Assembly: GCA_003134655.1 (NCBI GenBank) | Contig: PLBY01000031.1 | Location: 11,984-64,329 of the forward strand | DNA: 52,346 nt | Direction of reading: 5' to 3' | DNA from: Acidobacteriaceae bacterium | Lineage (GTDB): Bacteria; Acidobacteriota; Terriglobia; Terriglobales; Acidobacteriaceae | In this document: positions 8,122-15,545 of the stretch, one piece after another | Position numbering within the stretch: position 1 is the first letter of the stretch | Layout of the letters: each line of letters begins with the position of its first letter | Position numbers and translations under genes: made by a program | Notes under the pieces: model-generated | The model's input: only the letters and a program-made list of their open reading frames with translations | What the model was told of the DNA's origin: nothing | Databases searched by the model: none

Positions 8122-9610
8122 CTCGGTTACACCTCCAGCATTTTCGCCGCTTCCTCCTCTGCCGCAGCGGCGTCACCGTTCGATGGCAGGCGCCTTCGTA
8201 CTGATCGTGCTCGGCGTCGTGTTCCTGATGGGGACGATGCACATCCTGTCGATTGGCCGGTTGGCACACTTGTTCGCCAGTTACTGGCCGTTGCTGCTGA
8301 TTTTCTGGGGCGTGATCAAACTGCTCGAACATCAGCGCGCGCAGCGGGAAGGCACTCGTTCCTCCGGGATTGGCGCAGGCGGAGTTTTCCTGGTGGTCAT
8401 GATCGTCGTTTTTGGTTTGATTGCGACCCAACTGGAACGCGTCAACTGGTCCGGATTGCGCGACAATATCAACATCGACGACAGCGACTTCAACGGCATC
8501 TTCGGCCAGAGCTACAACTTTAACGATCATATCGAGCAGGCCTTCCCTGCGGGAGCCAGCCTGAAAATCATCGACACGCGCGGCGCGGTCAGCGTGCACG
8601 CCTCGGATGACAACAAGATCACGGTCGTCGTCCGCAAACGGGTAAGCGCGGAGAACCAAGGCGACGCCGACAAGTACGATACCGAAACCAAGCCCACGAT
8701 TACGACTATCGGCGGCCTGGTCACGCTGGACGCCAAGGCTGAGGGAGCAGGCGATCATCCTGTCGAGACCGATCTCGACGTTTCCCTGCCGCGCAAAGTG
8801 GCAGTCTCCATCACCTCCCGCCGCGGAGATGTAAACCTGGTGGGACGCGATGGCAACATCGACATCTCTGCCCAGCATTCCGACACGAGCGTCGAAGATG
8901 TGAACGGCAATGTCAAAGTCAGCCAGGAAAAAGGCTCGGTGAAGATCGAGCAGATCACCGGCGACGTGCACGTGGAAGGCCGGGTCAATGAAGTCTCGGT
9001 CGCTGACGTCAAAGGCGCGGTACAGCTCGACGGCGAATTTCAGGAAAGCGTGAAGCTGGCGCGCATCGCGAAGACCGTGACCTTCAAGTCTTCGCGCACC
9101 GACATGGAGTTCTCGAAGATTGAGGGCTCACTCGATCTCGATTCGGACGAACTCCACGCGGAGCAGATCACGGGCCCGCTGCACTTGACTACCCGGTCGA
9201 AAAATATTCGGCTCGACGACGTCTCGGGCGACGTCCGCTTGCAGAACGATAACGGTGCAATCGAAGTAGGGATGCGCACCCTGGGCAACGTGCAGATCGA
9301 CAGCAAGAACGGCGACATTCAGTTGAGTCTGCCCGATAAAGCGGGATTCCGCCTGGATGCACGTACGCGCGACGGCGAGATTCAGTCGGACTTTGGAGAA
9401 CTGAAGGTGGACAATGGCGAGCACGAGGCGAAAGCGAGCGGCAGCGTGGGCAACGCCTCGGCGCACATTGTGCTGAACAACGAGCACGACGGCATCGAGA
9501 TTCGGAAGGCTAGTTCGCAGCCGCCGAAACCACCGGAACCGCCGAATCCAGCCAAGGCGGGGAAAGCGCTGCCTGCGCCGAAAGTGAAAGTGGAGCCAAC
9601 AGAGAACTGA
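8114..9610 (+). CDS. DUF4097-type beta-repeat membrane protein
   Basis: 498 residues, overlapping the previous gene by 8 bp. The N-terminal part has three hydrophobic helices (~27-41, 55-71, 87-105), including a LiaF-like SYWPLLLIFWGVIKLLEHQ unit. From about residue 150 the protein is a long run of short beta-strand repeats (GDVNLVGRDGNIDISAQHSD, GNVKVSQEKGSVKIEQITGD, LGNVQIDSKNGDIQLSLPD), the pattern of DUF4097 and LiaX-like putative adhesin solenoids. The C-terminus is Pro-rich. In Firmicutes, LiaX-type proteins sense or modulate envelope-active antibiotics; a similar envelope-stress role is an inference from operon context. Confidence 0.88.
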   Translation: MSSSVTPPAFSPLPPLPQRRHRSMAGAFVLIVLGVVFLMGTMHILSIGRLAHLFASYWPLLLIFWGVIKLLEHQRAQREGTRSSGIGAGGVFLVVMIVVFGLIATQLERVNWSGLRDNINIDDSDFNGIFGQSYNFNDHIEQAFPAGASLKIIDTRGAVSVHASDDNKITVVVRKRVSAENQGDADKYDTETKPTITTIGGLVTLDAKAEGAGDHPVETDLDVSLPRKVAVSITSRRGDVNLVGRDGNIDISAQHSDTSVEDVNGNVKVSQEKGSVKIEQITGDVHVEGRVNEVSVADVKGAVQLDGEFQESVKLARIAKTVTFKSSRTDMEFSKIEGSLDLDSDELHAEQITGPLHLTTRSKNIRLDDVSGDVRLQNDNGAIEVGMRTLGNVQIDSKNGDIQLSLPDKAGFRLDARTRDGEIQSDFGELKVDNGEHEAKASGSVGNASAHIVLNNEHDGIEIRKASSQPPKPPEPPNPAKAGKALPAPKVKVEPTEN

Positions 9611-9650
9611 AGAAGGCAGGTTTCAGAGTTTCAAGGTTTCAAAAGAGACT

Positions 9651-9699
9651 CATGTGGGGACAGCCGCCTCGGCTGTTCCGCGTGGGCGAAGCCCCGCGG
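9651..9699. repeat. GC-palindromic repeat, reference copy
   Basis: CATGTGG (9651-9657) is followed by the hairpin GGACAGCCG-cct-CGGCTGTTCC (9658-9679, one bulged base) and a second hairpin CCGCG-t-GGGC-gaa-GCCC-c-GCGG (9678-9699). Its left part matches the copy inside gluQ (10995-11023), and its reverse complement matches 38150-38190. It lies between the convergent ends of the DUF4097 gene and cmk, where it may also act as a terminator. Confidence 0.7.
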
Positions 9700-9721
9700 C
9701 GCTGAGATGCACTCGGCCCGA

Positions 9722-10420
9722 TCAGTGATCGCGTTTCTGATTCACCAACTCTTCCACCCGCGCCAACACTTCGTCCTCGCTCAAAGAAGTCGAGTTGATC
9801 ACAACGGCATCGGATGCCGCTACCAGAGGAGACGCCGTCCGCGTGCGATCACGACGGTCGCGCTCGCGCAGTTCTGCTGCCACGCTCGCGGCCACATCTC
9901 CTTTGATTTTCTGCTGCTCCATGCGGCGCTGCTCGCGCACCACGGGATCTGCATCGAGAAAAATCTTCAAGTCGGCGTGGGGAAAAACCTTGGTGCCAAT
10001 GTCGCGGCCTTCCATCACTACGCCGCTGCCGGTTCCCATTTCGCGCTGGCGGGCGACCATCCACTCGCGAACCTTGGGATGGATGGAGATGCGGGAAGCC
10101 GCCTCCGTCACATCGCGCTCGCGAATGCGAGCTGAAACATCCTTGCCATCGAGCAGCGTGCGGTTCCCGCCAAGCGTGGGCTCGAGTTGAATGCGGGAGT
10201 TTTCGGCCAGTTTAACCAGCGCGTCTTCGTCGTCGAAGGAGGCGTCCCGGTCAATGGCCTTCAGGGCCAAGGCGCGGTACATGGCGCCGCTCTCCAGGTT
10301 CACGTATCCCAGCTTGCGGGCAAGGCGTGAAGCGATCGTGCTCTTGCCCGCTCCTGCGGGGCCATCAATAGCGATCGTCAGCTTGCGAGAGGAGGATTCG
10401 TTTTTTCCGGTGTCGGTCAT
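9722..10420 (-). CDS. cmk: Cytidylate kinase
   Basis: 232 residues, close to the usual ~225. It phosphorylates CMP and dCMP with ATP in pyrimidine nucleotide supply. Evidence: P-loop GPAGAGKS at 20-27, the LESGAMYRALALKA segment (cytidylate kinase dimer/NMP region), the EGRDIGTKVFPHADLKIFLDA core and the RDRRDRTRTASPLVAA lid with the conserved Arg/Asp cluster and final D-A-V-V-I-N-S-T. It is followed, 154 bp upstream on the same strand, by gluQ. Nothing is missing. Confidence 0.97.
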   Translation of the reverse strand: MTDTGKNESSSRKLTIAIDGPAGAGKSTIASRLARKLGYVNLESGAMYRALALKAIDRDASFDDEDALVKLAENSRIQLEPTLGGNRTLLDGKDVSARIRERDVTEAASRISIHPKVREWMVARQREMGTGSGVVMEGRDIGTKVFPHADLKIFLDADPVVREQRRMEQQKIKGDVAASVAAELRERDRRDRTRTASPLVAASDAVVINSTSLSEDEVLARVEELVNQKRDH

Positions 10421-10518
10421 TTCCTGCTGTTGTTCAGCGAAGCTAAAGATTGTACACGCTGGTTGTGAGAGTCGCGGTCATACTAGATCGGAAAACAGCC
10501 GCGGTCGTGGAGGGCGCA

Positions 10519-10566
10519 GCGGAGCTTCGCTCCGCATGACCGGGTCTGAGACCCGGTCCCACATAC
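10519..10566. repeat. GC-palindromic repeat between gluQ and cmk
   Basis: Two perfect hairpins in tandem: GCGGAGC-ttc-GCTCCGC (10519-10535) and GACCGGGTC-tga-GACCCGGTC (10538-10558), followed by CCACATAC. The CCACA tail after a palindrome is shared with the other copies in the window. Lying just past the gluQ stop on the minus strand, it could also end that transcript. Confidence 0.65.
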
Positions 10567-10573
10567 ATCAAAC

Positions 10574-11494
10574 TCATAAAATCTCGCTCGCCCTCACCTG
10601 TTCGGGAGTCCATCCTAATTCTCGCAGCTTGCGAATGCTCAATGAATCATGGCGCTTCGCCAACCGCACGCCTGAGTCGTCTCGAATCAGGTCGCAGTGA
10701 TAATAGTCCGGCGCTGAGAGGCCGAGCGCGCGGAACAGGAGAATTTGGCGGGCCGTCGACTTCAGTAAGTCAGCGCCCCGTACGACTTCGGTGATGCGCA
10801 TAGCGGCATCGTCGACCACGACGGCGAGTTGATAGGCCGGGACATCATCGCGTCGCCACACGATGAAATCTCCGAAATCCCGCCCCGCAATCATCCGCTG
10901 CGGCCCGAGGTGCAGATCGGTGAACGAAATCTCCTCGCCGTCGGGGATGCGAAACCGCCAGTTCACACCCTTAGGCTCGGCGTATTCCACGGCACATGTG
11001 GAGACGGCCGCCTCGGCCGTCTCGCGAAGGCGCAGCCGAGCGGCCCCGTGCACGGCGTCCGATGGACGACACCGGCCGGGATACACGGGTTCGTCATCCA
11101 AATCATTGGGCGCGCCCGCAGATTGCGCCACATCCTTTCGCGAACAGGTGCATGGATAAATCATGCCGAGATCGCGCAGCTTCCGCCATGCTTCGAGGTA
11201 ATATCCCCGGCGTTCACTCTGAGTATACGGACCAGCAGCTCCGCCGCAGTCGGGGCCCTCCGCCCACTCGATCCCCAGCCAGTTCAAATCTTCGAGCATC
11301 GCCTTCACAAACTCAGGCCGACGGCGCTGCGAATCCAAGTCTTCGTTGCGGAAGATCAGCTGGCCGTGATGCTCGGCAGCGCGCTGCGCGGCCGTCCAGA
11401 AAGTACGCGCATGGCCGAGATGGAGCAGGCCGGTGGGGGATGGTGCGAGGCGTCCGCGGTAAGTCTGGGGATCCGTCGATGAGTGTGCAGTCAC
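10574..11494 (-). CDS. gluQ: Glutamyl-Q tRNA(Asp) synthetase
   Basis: 306 residues. It is a truncated glutamyl-tRNA synthetase relative (YadB) that attaches glutamate to the queuosine of tRNA(Asp) and lacks an anticodon-binding domain. Evidence: RGRLAPSPTGLLHLGHAR with the HIGH-type motif HLGH (25-28), the CTC..PGRC zinc-site remnant (YPCTCSRKD, YPGRCRPSD), IVWRRDDVPAYQLAVVVDD, the VRGADLLKSTARQ segment, and the KMSKS-like LAKRHDSLSI near 280. A stretch of about 22 residues (RETAEAAVSTCAVEYAEP) is unusual for the family. It is encoded by a copy of the GC-palindromic repeat at 10995-11023, inserted in frame. Confidence 0.93.
   Translation of the reverse strand: MTAHSSTDPQTYRGRLAPSPTGLLHLGHARTFWTAAQRAAEHHGQLIFRNEDLDSQRRRPEFVKAMLEDLNWLGIEWAEGPDCGGAAGPYTQSERRGYYLEAWRKLRDLGMIYPCTCSRKDVAQSAGAPNDLDDEPVYPGRCRPSDAVHGAARLRLRETAEAAVSTCAVEYAEPKGVNWRFRIPDGEEISFTDLHLGPQRMIAGRDFGDFIVWRRDDVPAYQLAVVVDDAAMRITEVVRGADLLKSTARQILLFRALGLSAPDYYHCDLIRDDSGVRLAKRHDSLSIRKLRELGWTPEQVRASEIL
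10995..11023. repeat. GC-palindromic repeat inside gluQ
   Basis: CATGTG, then the perfect 10-bp hairpin GAGACGGCCG-cct-CGGCCGTCTC (11001-11023). It aligns base for base with the intergenic copy at 9651-9679 apart from a few transitions (CATGTGGRGACRGCCGCCTC core). Here it is translated on the minus strand as RETAEAAVSTCA and keeps the frame open. Confidence 0.75.
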
Positions 11495-11500
11495 GGCGAT

Positions 11501-12184
11501 CTATGCGACAGCCAACTTCAGCGGTTGCACAATGGATTCTGACGCAGCGTACTCGATATGCAGGACTCGTCTTGGCATTTCGATCTGCGACTTCGACGAC
11601 GCATGGACAACCAACGGCCTCATCGCGACGACTCCGCCCTTGGGGACTACGCAATCCACAGGAGCGATCCGTATCGATAAATCGTGGAGGGCGTCATCGC
11701 TCAATACCGCCAGCGTATGTGTACCCCGCAAGACGCGCAGGGGACCATTGACCAAAGTCGAATCGTCGCAGCTTACACGCAGAGCGAGCACCTGACTCAG
11801 AGCGGCTGATGGTGCGTGCGAGTAGTCGATTCCTTCTTTCACCGACCATGGACCCCAGGCTGGCTGGTCGATTCGCTCGCGCAGCGGCAAGGCAGTGTCC
11901 TGGTGCCAGACCACGAGCCAGTTTGCGGTGGGCGACTTGTCGAAGAGCGTGGCACGAAATGGAAACGCTTCGGGCCCTAAAACCTCACGCGCCAATTCGA
12001 TCATTTGCGGTTCACGGGCCATTGCCATCACCGCAGACAGACTCAGAGCATGCCGAATGCCGGCGCGGCTGCGACGTGGCGCTGATTCATCGATCTCTCG
12101 CAAAAGCTGGTCCAGATACTCGTGCGAGAAGAGCGCAGGCAGAATCGCAAACCCTGCATCGCCGATGGCCTTATCCCATCTCAC
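11501..12184 (-). CDS. Phytanoyl-CoA dioxygenase (PhyH) family protein
   Basis: 227 residues. It is a non-haem Fe(II)/2-oxoglutarate oxygenase fold: the iron triad is visible as His94-x-Asp96 (VVWHQDTALP) and distal His194 (RPLVVHASSKS), and GPLRVLRGTH (147-156) is typical of the PhyH family. Arg206 (MPRRVLHIEY) is placed to bind 2-oxoglutarate. The substrate is unknown; bacterial members hydroxylate lipids, amino acids or natural products. Its start overlaps the end of the AlkZ-related gene by 4 bp, and it sits just upstream of gluQ, so the three may share a transcript. Confidence 0.85.
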   Translation of the reverse strand: MRWDKAIGDAGFAILPALFSHEYLDQLLREIDESAPRRSRAGIRHALSLSAVMAMAREPQMIELAREVLGPEAFPFRATLFDKSPTANWLVVWHQDTALPLRERIDQPAWGPWSVKEGIDYSHAPSAALSQVLALRVSCDDSTLVNGPLRVLRGTHTLAVLSDDALHDLSIRIAPVDCVVPKGGVVAMRPLVVHASSKSQIEMPRRVLHIEYAASESIVQPLKLAVA

Positions 12185-13071
12185 TTTCTAGTCCGAGTCA
12201 CGTGACGCGGTTCAGGGGCAGGAGCCGTGACGACTTTCTCCGGCGTGATCTGCAGCATCGATTGCCCGCTGACGTGCACGAAGCTTAGTTCGCGGGCGGC
12301 GAGGAGGGCGTTGACGGCGTCCTTCACCTTCGAGCGTGCGATGAAGTTTCCGAAGAAGATTTCGAGGTCTGCCTGCCCGATCGCGATGACGCAGTCGATA
12401 TATTTCGAAAGCAGCGCGGTGAGCGCCTCCTGCACTGAGAGTCCCACGCCTTCTTTCACGGCGTCTGGGGCCCAGCGGTAGAGGACGTCCCAAACCGAGC
12501 CTTCGCTGGCCTTGTAATCGACGCGCGTGATGCGCAGCTTCGACCACAACTCGCCGAGCGCACTGTCGAGCGCCGGGAACGAAACGCTCCCGCCCAGCAC
12601 TTCCTGCATCTTCTGCTTCGAGATGGGCCCATCGCGGCGGATCAGCTCGAAGGCGTCGCACGCCAGCGCAGAGTATGGGGAGCGCGATCCCGCCTTTGGC
12701 GCCTGCTTGGGATTGCGCTCCCCGATCAACGCATAAAAATATGGAAACACCGACGCCGGTACCAGGAACCCGTTGTTCTCGTCGAACAGATTGGCTTCGA
12801 ACGCCGTTCGCTCGCGCAGCAACCGCACCATCAGTTCCGTCGCCTCGGCTGCCCGCGGATCTTTGAATGCATGCTGCCATCCGGGCAAGCGATCTTCCGA
12901 ACCGACAAACGCGCCAATAAACGTCGGCACCAGCAGAGCCGGCCGCTTCGGATACATCAGGCAGAAGCCCACTTCCTCCAGAAATGCGCGAGCTTGTTCG
13001 ATCGTCCGAATGGGCTTGCCATCCAGCCGCCACTTCTCGCGCCGCAGTTGCTGTAGTTCCAGGTCAGTCAT
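12181..13071 (-). CDS. AlkZ-related winged-helix protein (putative DNA glycosylase relative)
   Basis: 296 residues, soluble. The N-terminal LRREKWRLDGKPIRTIEQAR and repeated winged-helix-like segments (DGPISKQKMQEVLGG, FPALDSALGELWSKLRITR) resemble the HTH_42 / AlkZ (YcaQ) group, whose members unhook DNA crosslinks. I cannot see the QxQ/QxD catalytic motif of true AlkZ with confidence, so enzymatic activity is uncertain and AlkZ-related is the safer label. It lies between mutL and the PhyH gene on the same strand. A DNA-repair role would suit the neighbourhood but is inference. Confidence 0.6.
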   Translation of the reverse strand: MTDLELQQLRREKWRLDGKPIRTIEQARAFLEEVGFCLMYPKRPALLVPTFIGAFVGSEDRLPGWQHAFKDPRAAEATELMVRLLRERTAFEANLFDENNGFLVPASVFPYFYALIGERNPKQAPKAGSRSPYSALACDAFELIRRDGPISKQKMQEVLGGSVSFPALDSALGELWSKLRITRVDYKASEGSVWDVLYRWAPDAVKEGVGLSVQEALTALLSKYIDCVIAIGQADLEIFFGNFIARSKVKDAVNALLAARELSFVHVSGQSMLQITPEKVVTAPAPEPRHVTRTRK

Positions 13072-13095
13072 AAGAACAGCTGTCAGCTATCAGCC

Positions 13096-13146
13096 GTCAG
13101 CTCTCAGTTACAGCTGGCTCCGTTTTGCTGAAAGCTGAGAGCTGAC
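13096..13146. repeat. Long inverted repeat upstream of AlkZ-related gene
   Basis: GTCAGCTCTCAG (13096-13107) and CTGAGAGCTGAC (13135-13146) form a perfect 12-bp stem around a 27-base loop. The surrounding bases repeat CAGCT/TCAGC several times. It sits in the short gap between the mutL stop and the next gene on the minus strand. This CAGCT-rich type differs from the CCACA-tailed palindromes elsewhere in the window. Confidence 0.65.
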
Positions 13147-13155
13147 AGCAGAGAG

Positions 13156-15159
13156 CTAGATTCTCTTAAACGCCTTCTGAATATCCTTCACAGAATACCT
13201 CAGAACCACCGGCCTGCCGTGAGGGCAAGACATTGGGTGGTCGGTTTTGGCTAGTTCTGCGAGGAGCCACTCCATTTTGTTCTGCTCCAAGGGCATGTTT
13301 ACTTTGATGGCGGCGTGGCAAGCGATCGAGGCCGCGATGCGGGCGCGGATCTTTTCCAGATTCAGCGACTGCTCTTCGCGGGAAAACTGGTCGAGCAATT
13401 CGTGAAGCATGTGCTCGACCGCGGATGCTTCCACTCCAGCGGGGGCGACCTTCACCGCCACGCTGCGCGCGCCGAAGGGCTCGGCTTCGAATCCGTTGTG
13501 CTGGAGCTCGTCGGAGATTTCGGTGAACACCGCCTGCTGCGCGGGGGACAACTCCAGGACGATCGGCATGAGCAGGCGCTGGCTTTCGACTTTCTGGACT
13601 GCGCGCTGCTTCAGAACGCGTTCGAATAACACGCGCTCGTGGGCGACGTGCTGGTCGACAATCCACAGGCCGTCTTCGTTTACCGCGAGGATGAACGAAT
13701 TTCTGATCTGGCCTAGCGGCTTCAGCGTGCCGAGTGATGAGAGGGTGGGCTCCTCTTCGCTGACATCGAGCGCCGGCGCGCAGCCGTTATCGGGAATCGC
13801 TTCCAGACCGCGTGCGACGGGGATTGCCGCGTTGGCCTCGACCGCAATTCCACCTTCGAATTGGAAGCGCTGCGAAATCGGCGGGGGCACGGGGGCCTGC
13901 AGCGCGAAGCCTCCGCTGGCTGCGGGATCATACGTCGCTGGCCAGTTGGCTGGAACGTCGACTGCGGATGCCACGACAGACGCTGGTTCCCAGTCGTGGG
14001 CACCGGGAGTAATCGCCCCCGGCGTTAGCGATTGACTCGCGGTGGCATGGGCTCGCATCTCCGTCACGAACTGGGGCACGGGGCGGGCCTTCATCAGGGC
14101 TGCGCGGACAGAGTCGCGAACGAAATCGTGCATCACGCTCTGCTGGCGGAAGCGGACTTCGGTCTTCGAGGGATGCACATTTACGTCGACCTCGGCCGCC
14201 GGCAGTTCCAGAAACAGCAGAACGACCGGATAGACGGTGGACGGAATGATATTTCGATAGGCCTCGGTCAGCGCGTGCTGCACCAAGCGGTCGCGGATGA
14301 GGCGTCCGTTGACGAAGACGAAAATGGAATTGCGATTCAGCTTTTGGATTTCGGGTTTCGAGACGAAGCCGTGGAGGTGCATTTCCCCCAACTCCTTGGG
14401 CGCGCTCTCCTCGCCATCCTCTTCTTCCTTGCGTCGCCACGGAGGGGGCTGCGGCAATCCCACGCGCTCCAGCGCTTGCCGCGCCGCTATCGGAATCAAC
14501 TGATCCAGCGTTTCCTTGCCGAAGACCTGGTAGACGCGTTCACTGTATCCGGCGACCGGAGGGGCGACCAGCATGGCGTTCGCCGCCGAGTGCAACTCGA
14601 AATGCTTTTCGGGATGGGCCAGCGCGTAGTGCGTGACCAGGGACGCGATATGCGACAACTCGGTCGACTCGGCCTTGAGAAATTTCTTGCGTGCGGGGAC
14701 GTTGAAGAAAAGATCGCGCACGGTGATGGAAGTGCCCAGCGGCAGTCCGGCTTCTTCGACCCGCGCGATTTTCCCTCCGTTGATTTCGACCACCGTGCCC
14801 GCGGCTTCTTCGGCGGCCCGCGTCTCCAGGCGCAGGCGCGAGACCGATGCGATCGAAGGCAGGGCCTCGCCGCGGAATCCGAGAGTGGCCACGCTCAGGA
14901 GGTCTTCGGCATTCTTGATTTTCGAGGTGGCGTGGCGCTCGAAGGCCAGCATGGCGTCGTCGCGGACCATGCCGCATCCGTTGTCGGTGATCTGGATAAG
15001 CTTCTTCCCGCCAGCCTCGACACTGATCTTGATGCGGGTGGCGCCGGCGTCGAGGGAGTTCTCGAGCATCTCCTTGACCACCGAAGCGGGGCGCTCGACC
15101 ACCTCGCCGGCGGCGATCTGGTTGGCGACGGTTTCCGAGAGTACGTGGATGCGGCCCAT
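13156..15159 (-). CDS. mutL: DNA mismatch repair protein MutL with endonuclease motif
   Basis: 667 residues from the ATG at 15159 (MGRIHVLSETVANQIAAGE); the frame stays open 24 codons further upstream, but family alignment favours this start. The N-terminal GHKL ATPase is complete (ENSLDAGA, DNGCGM, GFRGEALPSI). After a Pro/Ala-rich linker comes the MutL dimerisation domain. Within it, DQHVAHERVLFE fits the DQHA(x)2E(x)4E metal site of nicking MutL proteins with Ala replaced by Val, and SCPHGRP near the end is the matching C-terminal zinc-site motif. It is therefore probably a Bacillus-type latent endonuclease, not an E. coli-type MutL that relies on MutH. Confidence 0.96.
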   Translation of the reverse strand: MGRIHVLSETVANQIAAGEVVERPASVVKEMLENSLDAGATRIKISVEAGGKKLIQITDNGCGMVRDDAMLAFERHATSKIKNAEDLLSVATLGFRGEALPSIASVSRLRLETRAAEEAAGTVVEINGGKIARVEEAGLPLGTSITVRDLFFNVPARKKFLKAESTELSHIASLVTHYALAHPEKHFELHSAANAMLVAPPVAGYSERVYQVFGKETLDQLIPIAARQALERVGLPQPPPWRRKEEEDGEESAPKELGEMHLHGFVSKPEIQKLNRNSIFVFVNGRLIRDRLVQHALTEAYRNIIPSTVYPVVLLFLELPAAEVDVNVHPSKTEVRFRQQSVMHDFVRDSVRAALMKARPVPQFVTEMRAHATASQSLTPGAITPGAHDWEPASVVASAVDVPANWPATYDPAASGGFALQAPVPPPISQRFQFEGGIAVEANAAIPVARGLEAIPDNGCAPALDVSEEEPTLSSLGTLKPLGQIRNSFILAVNEDGLWIVDQHVAHERVLFERVLKQRAVQKVESQRLLMPIVLELSPAQQAVFTEISDELQHNGFEAEPFGARSVAVKVAPAGVEASAVEHMLHELLDQFSREEQSLNLEKIRARIAASIACHAAIKVNMPLEQNKMEWLLAELAKTDHPMSCPHGRPVVLRYSVKDIQKAFKRI

Positions 15160-15362
15160 GGAGAGTGAGGAATGGCTCGTGGTCAGTTTCGCAGATGGGA
15201 GGAGGGGAAGGCAAAGAGGCGCGGCCCGCATGACACGGAGCGAACCTCAGCGGCTAAGGCCGGTTTGTGTTGGCGGGCTTTACGCGGCCCTGGAAGGGCC
15301 TCTCTTCCACGGTCGTCCACGACGTTTGTAATTCGTCCGCTACCTCGGAAGTCGTGGCCAGA

Positions 15363-15390
15363 CGCGGGCGGGGGCGCCCGCGCCACATAC
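15363..15390. repeat. GC-palindromic repeat with CCACATAC tail
   Basis: Perfect 8-bp stem CGCGGGCG-gggg-CGCCCGCG (15363-15382) followed directly by CCACATAC, the tail also found after the 10538-10558 hairpin. Confidence 0.65.
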
Positions 15391-15420
15391 TTCGAAAGTC
15401 AGAGGCAAAGTCAAAACCTG

Positions 15421-15448
15421 GACGGACAGGAGTGTCCGTCTCACACGG
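15421..15448. repeat. GC-palindromic repeat with TCACACGG tail
   Basis: Perfect 8-bp stem GACGGACA-ggag-TGTCCGTC (15421-15440), followed by TCACACGG. It lies 40 bp from the previous copy, and the pair suggests serial insertion or duplication in this gap. Confidence 0.6.
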
Positions 15449-15495
15449 GCTTAGTCCCACACGGGCATTTCCCACAAACTGTTGACAGAAAGAGA

Positions 15496-15522
15496 AGGCG
15501 CTCCGGGATGAGCGGAGCGCCT
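15496..15522 (-). terminator. Rho-independent terminator of the sedolisin gene
   Basis: Perfect 10-bp stem AGGCGCTCCG (15496-15505) and CGGAGCGCCT (15513-15522) with a 7-base loop. Read on the minus strand it is followed by TCTCTTTCTG, a U-rich tail. It begins about 24 bp beyond the stop of the minus-strand gene at 15546. Confidence 0.8.
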
Positions 15523-15545
15523 GAGGGTTGGGTTGGCGTGCGGCG

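Larger units (their letters stand above)
15160..15545. other. Repeat-rich intergenic region between mutL and sedolisin
   Basis: 386 bp with no credible gene. It holds the sedolisin terminator (15496-15522), two CCACA-type palindromes (15363-15390 and 15421-15448), and a segment at 15335-15359 that resembles 28568-28590 (TCCGCWACCTCKGAAGTCGTG), a second dispersed family. Confidence 0.6.

Noticed and set aside
14032..15168. Long open frame on the plus strand opposite mutL
   Set aside because: It mirrors the codon structure of mutL, has no recognisable domain and no ribosome-binding site; mutL is certain.
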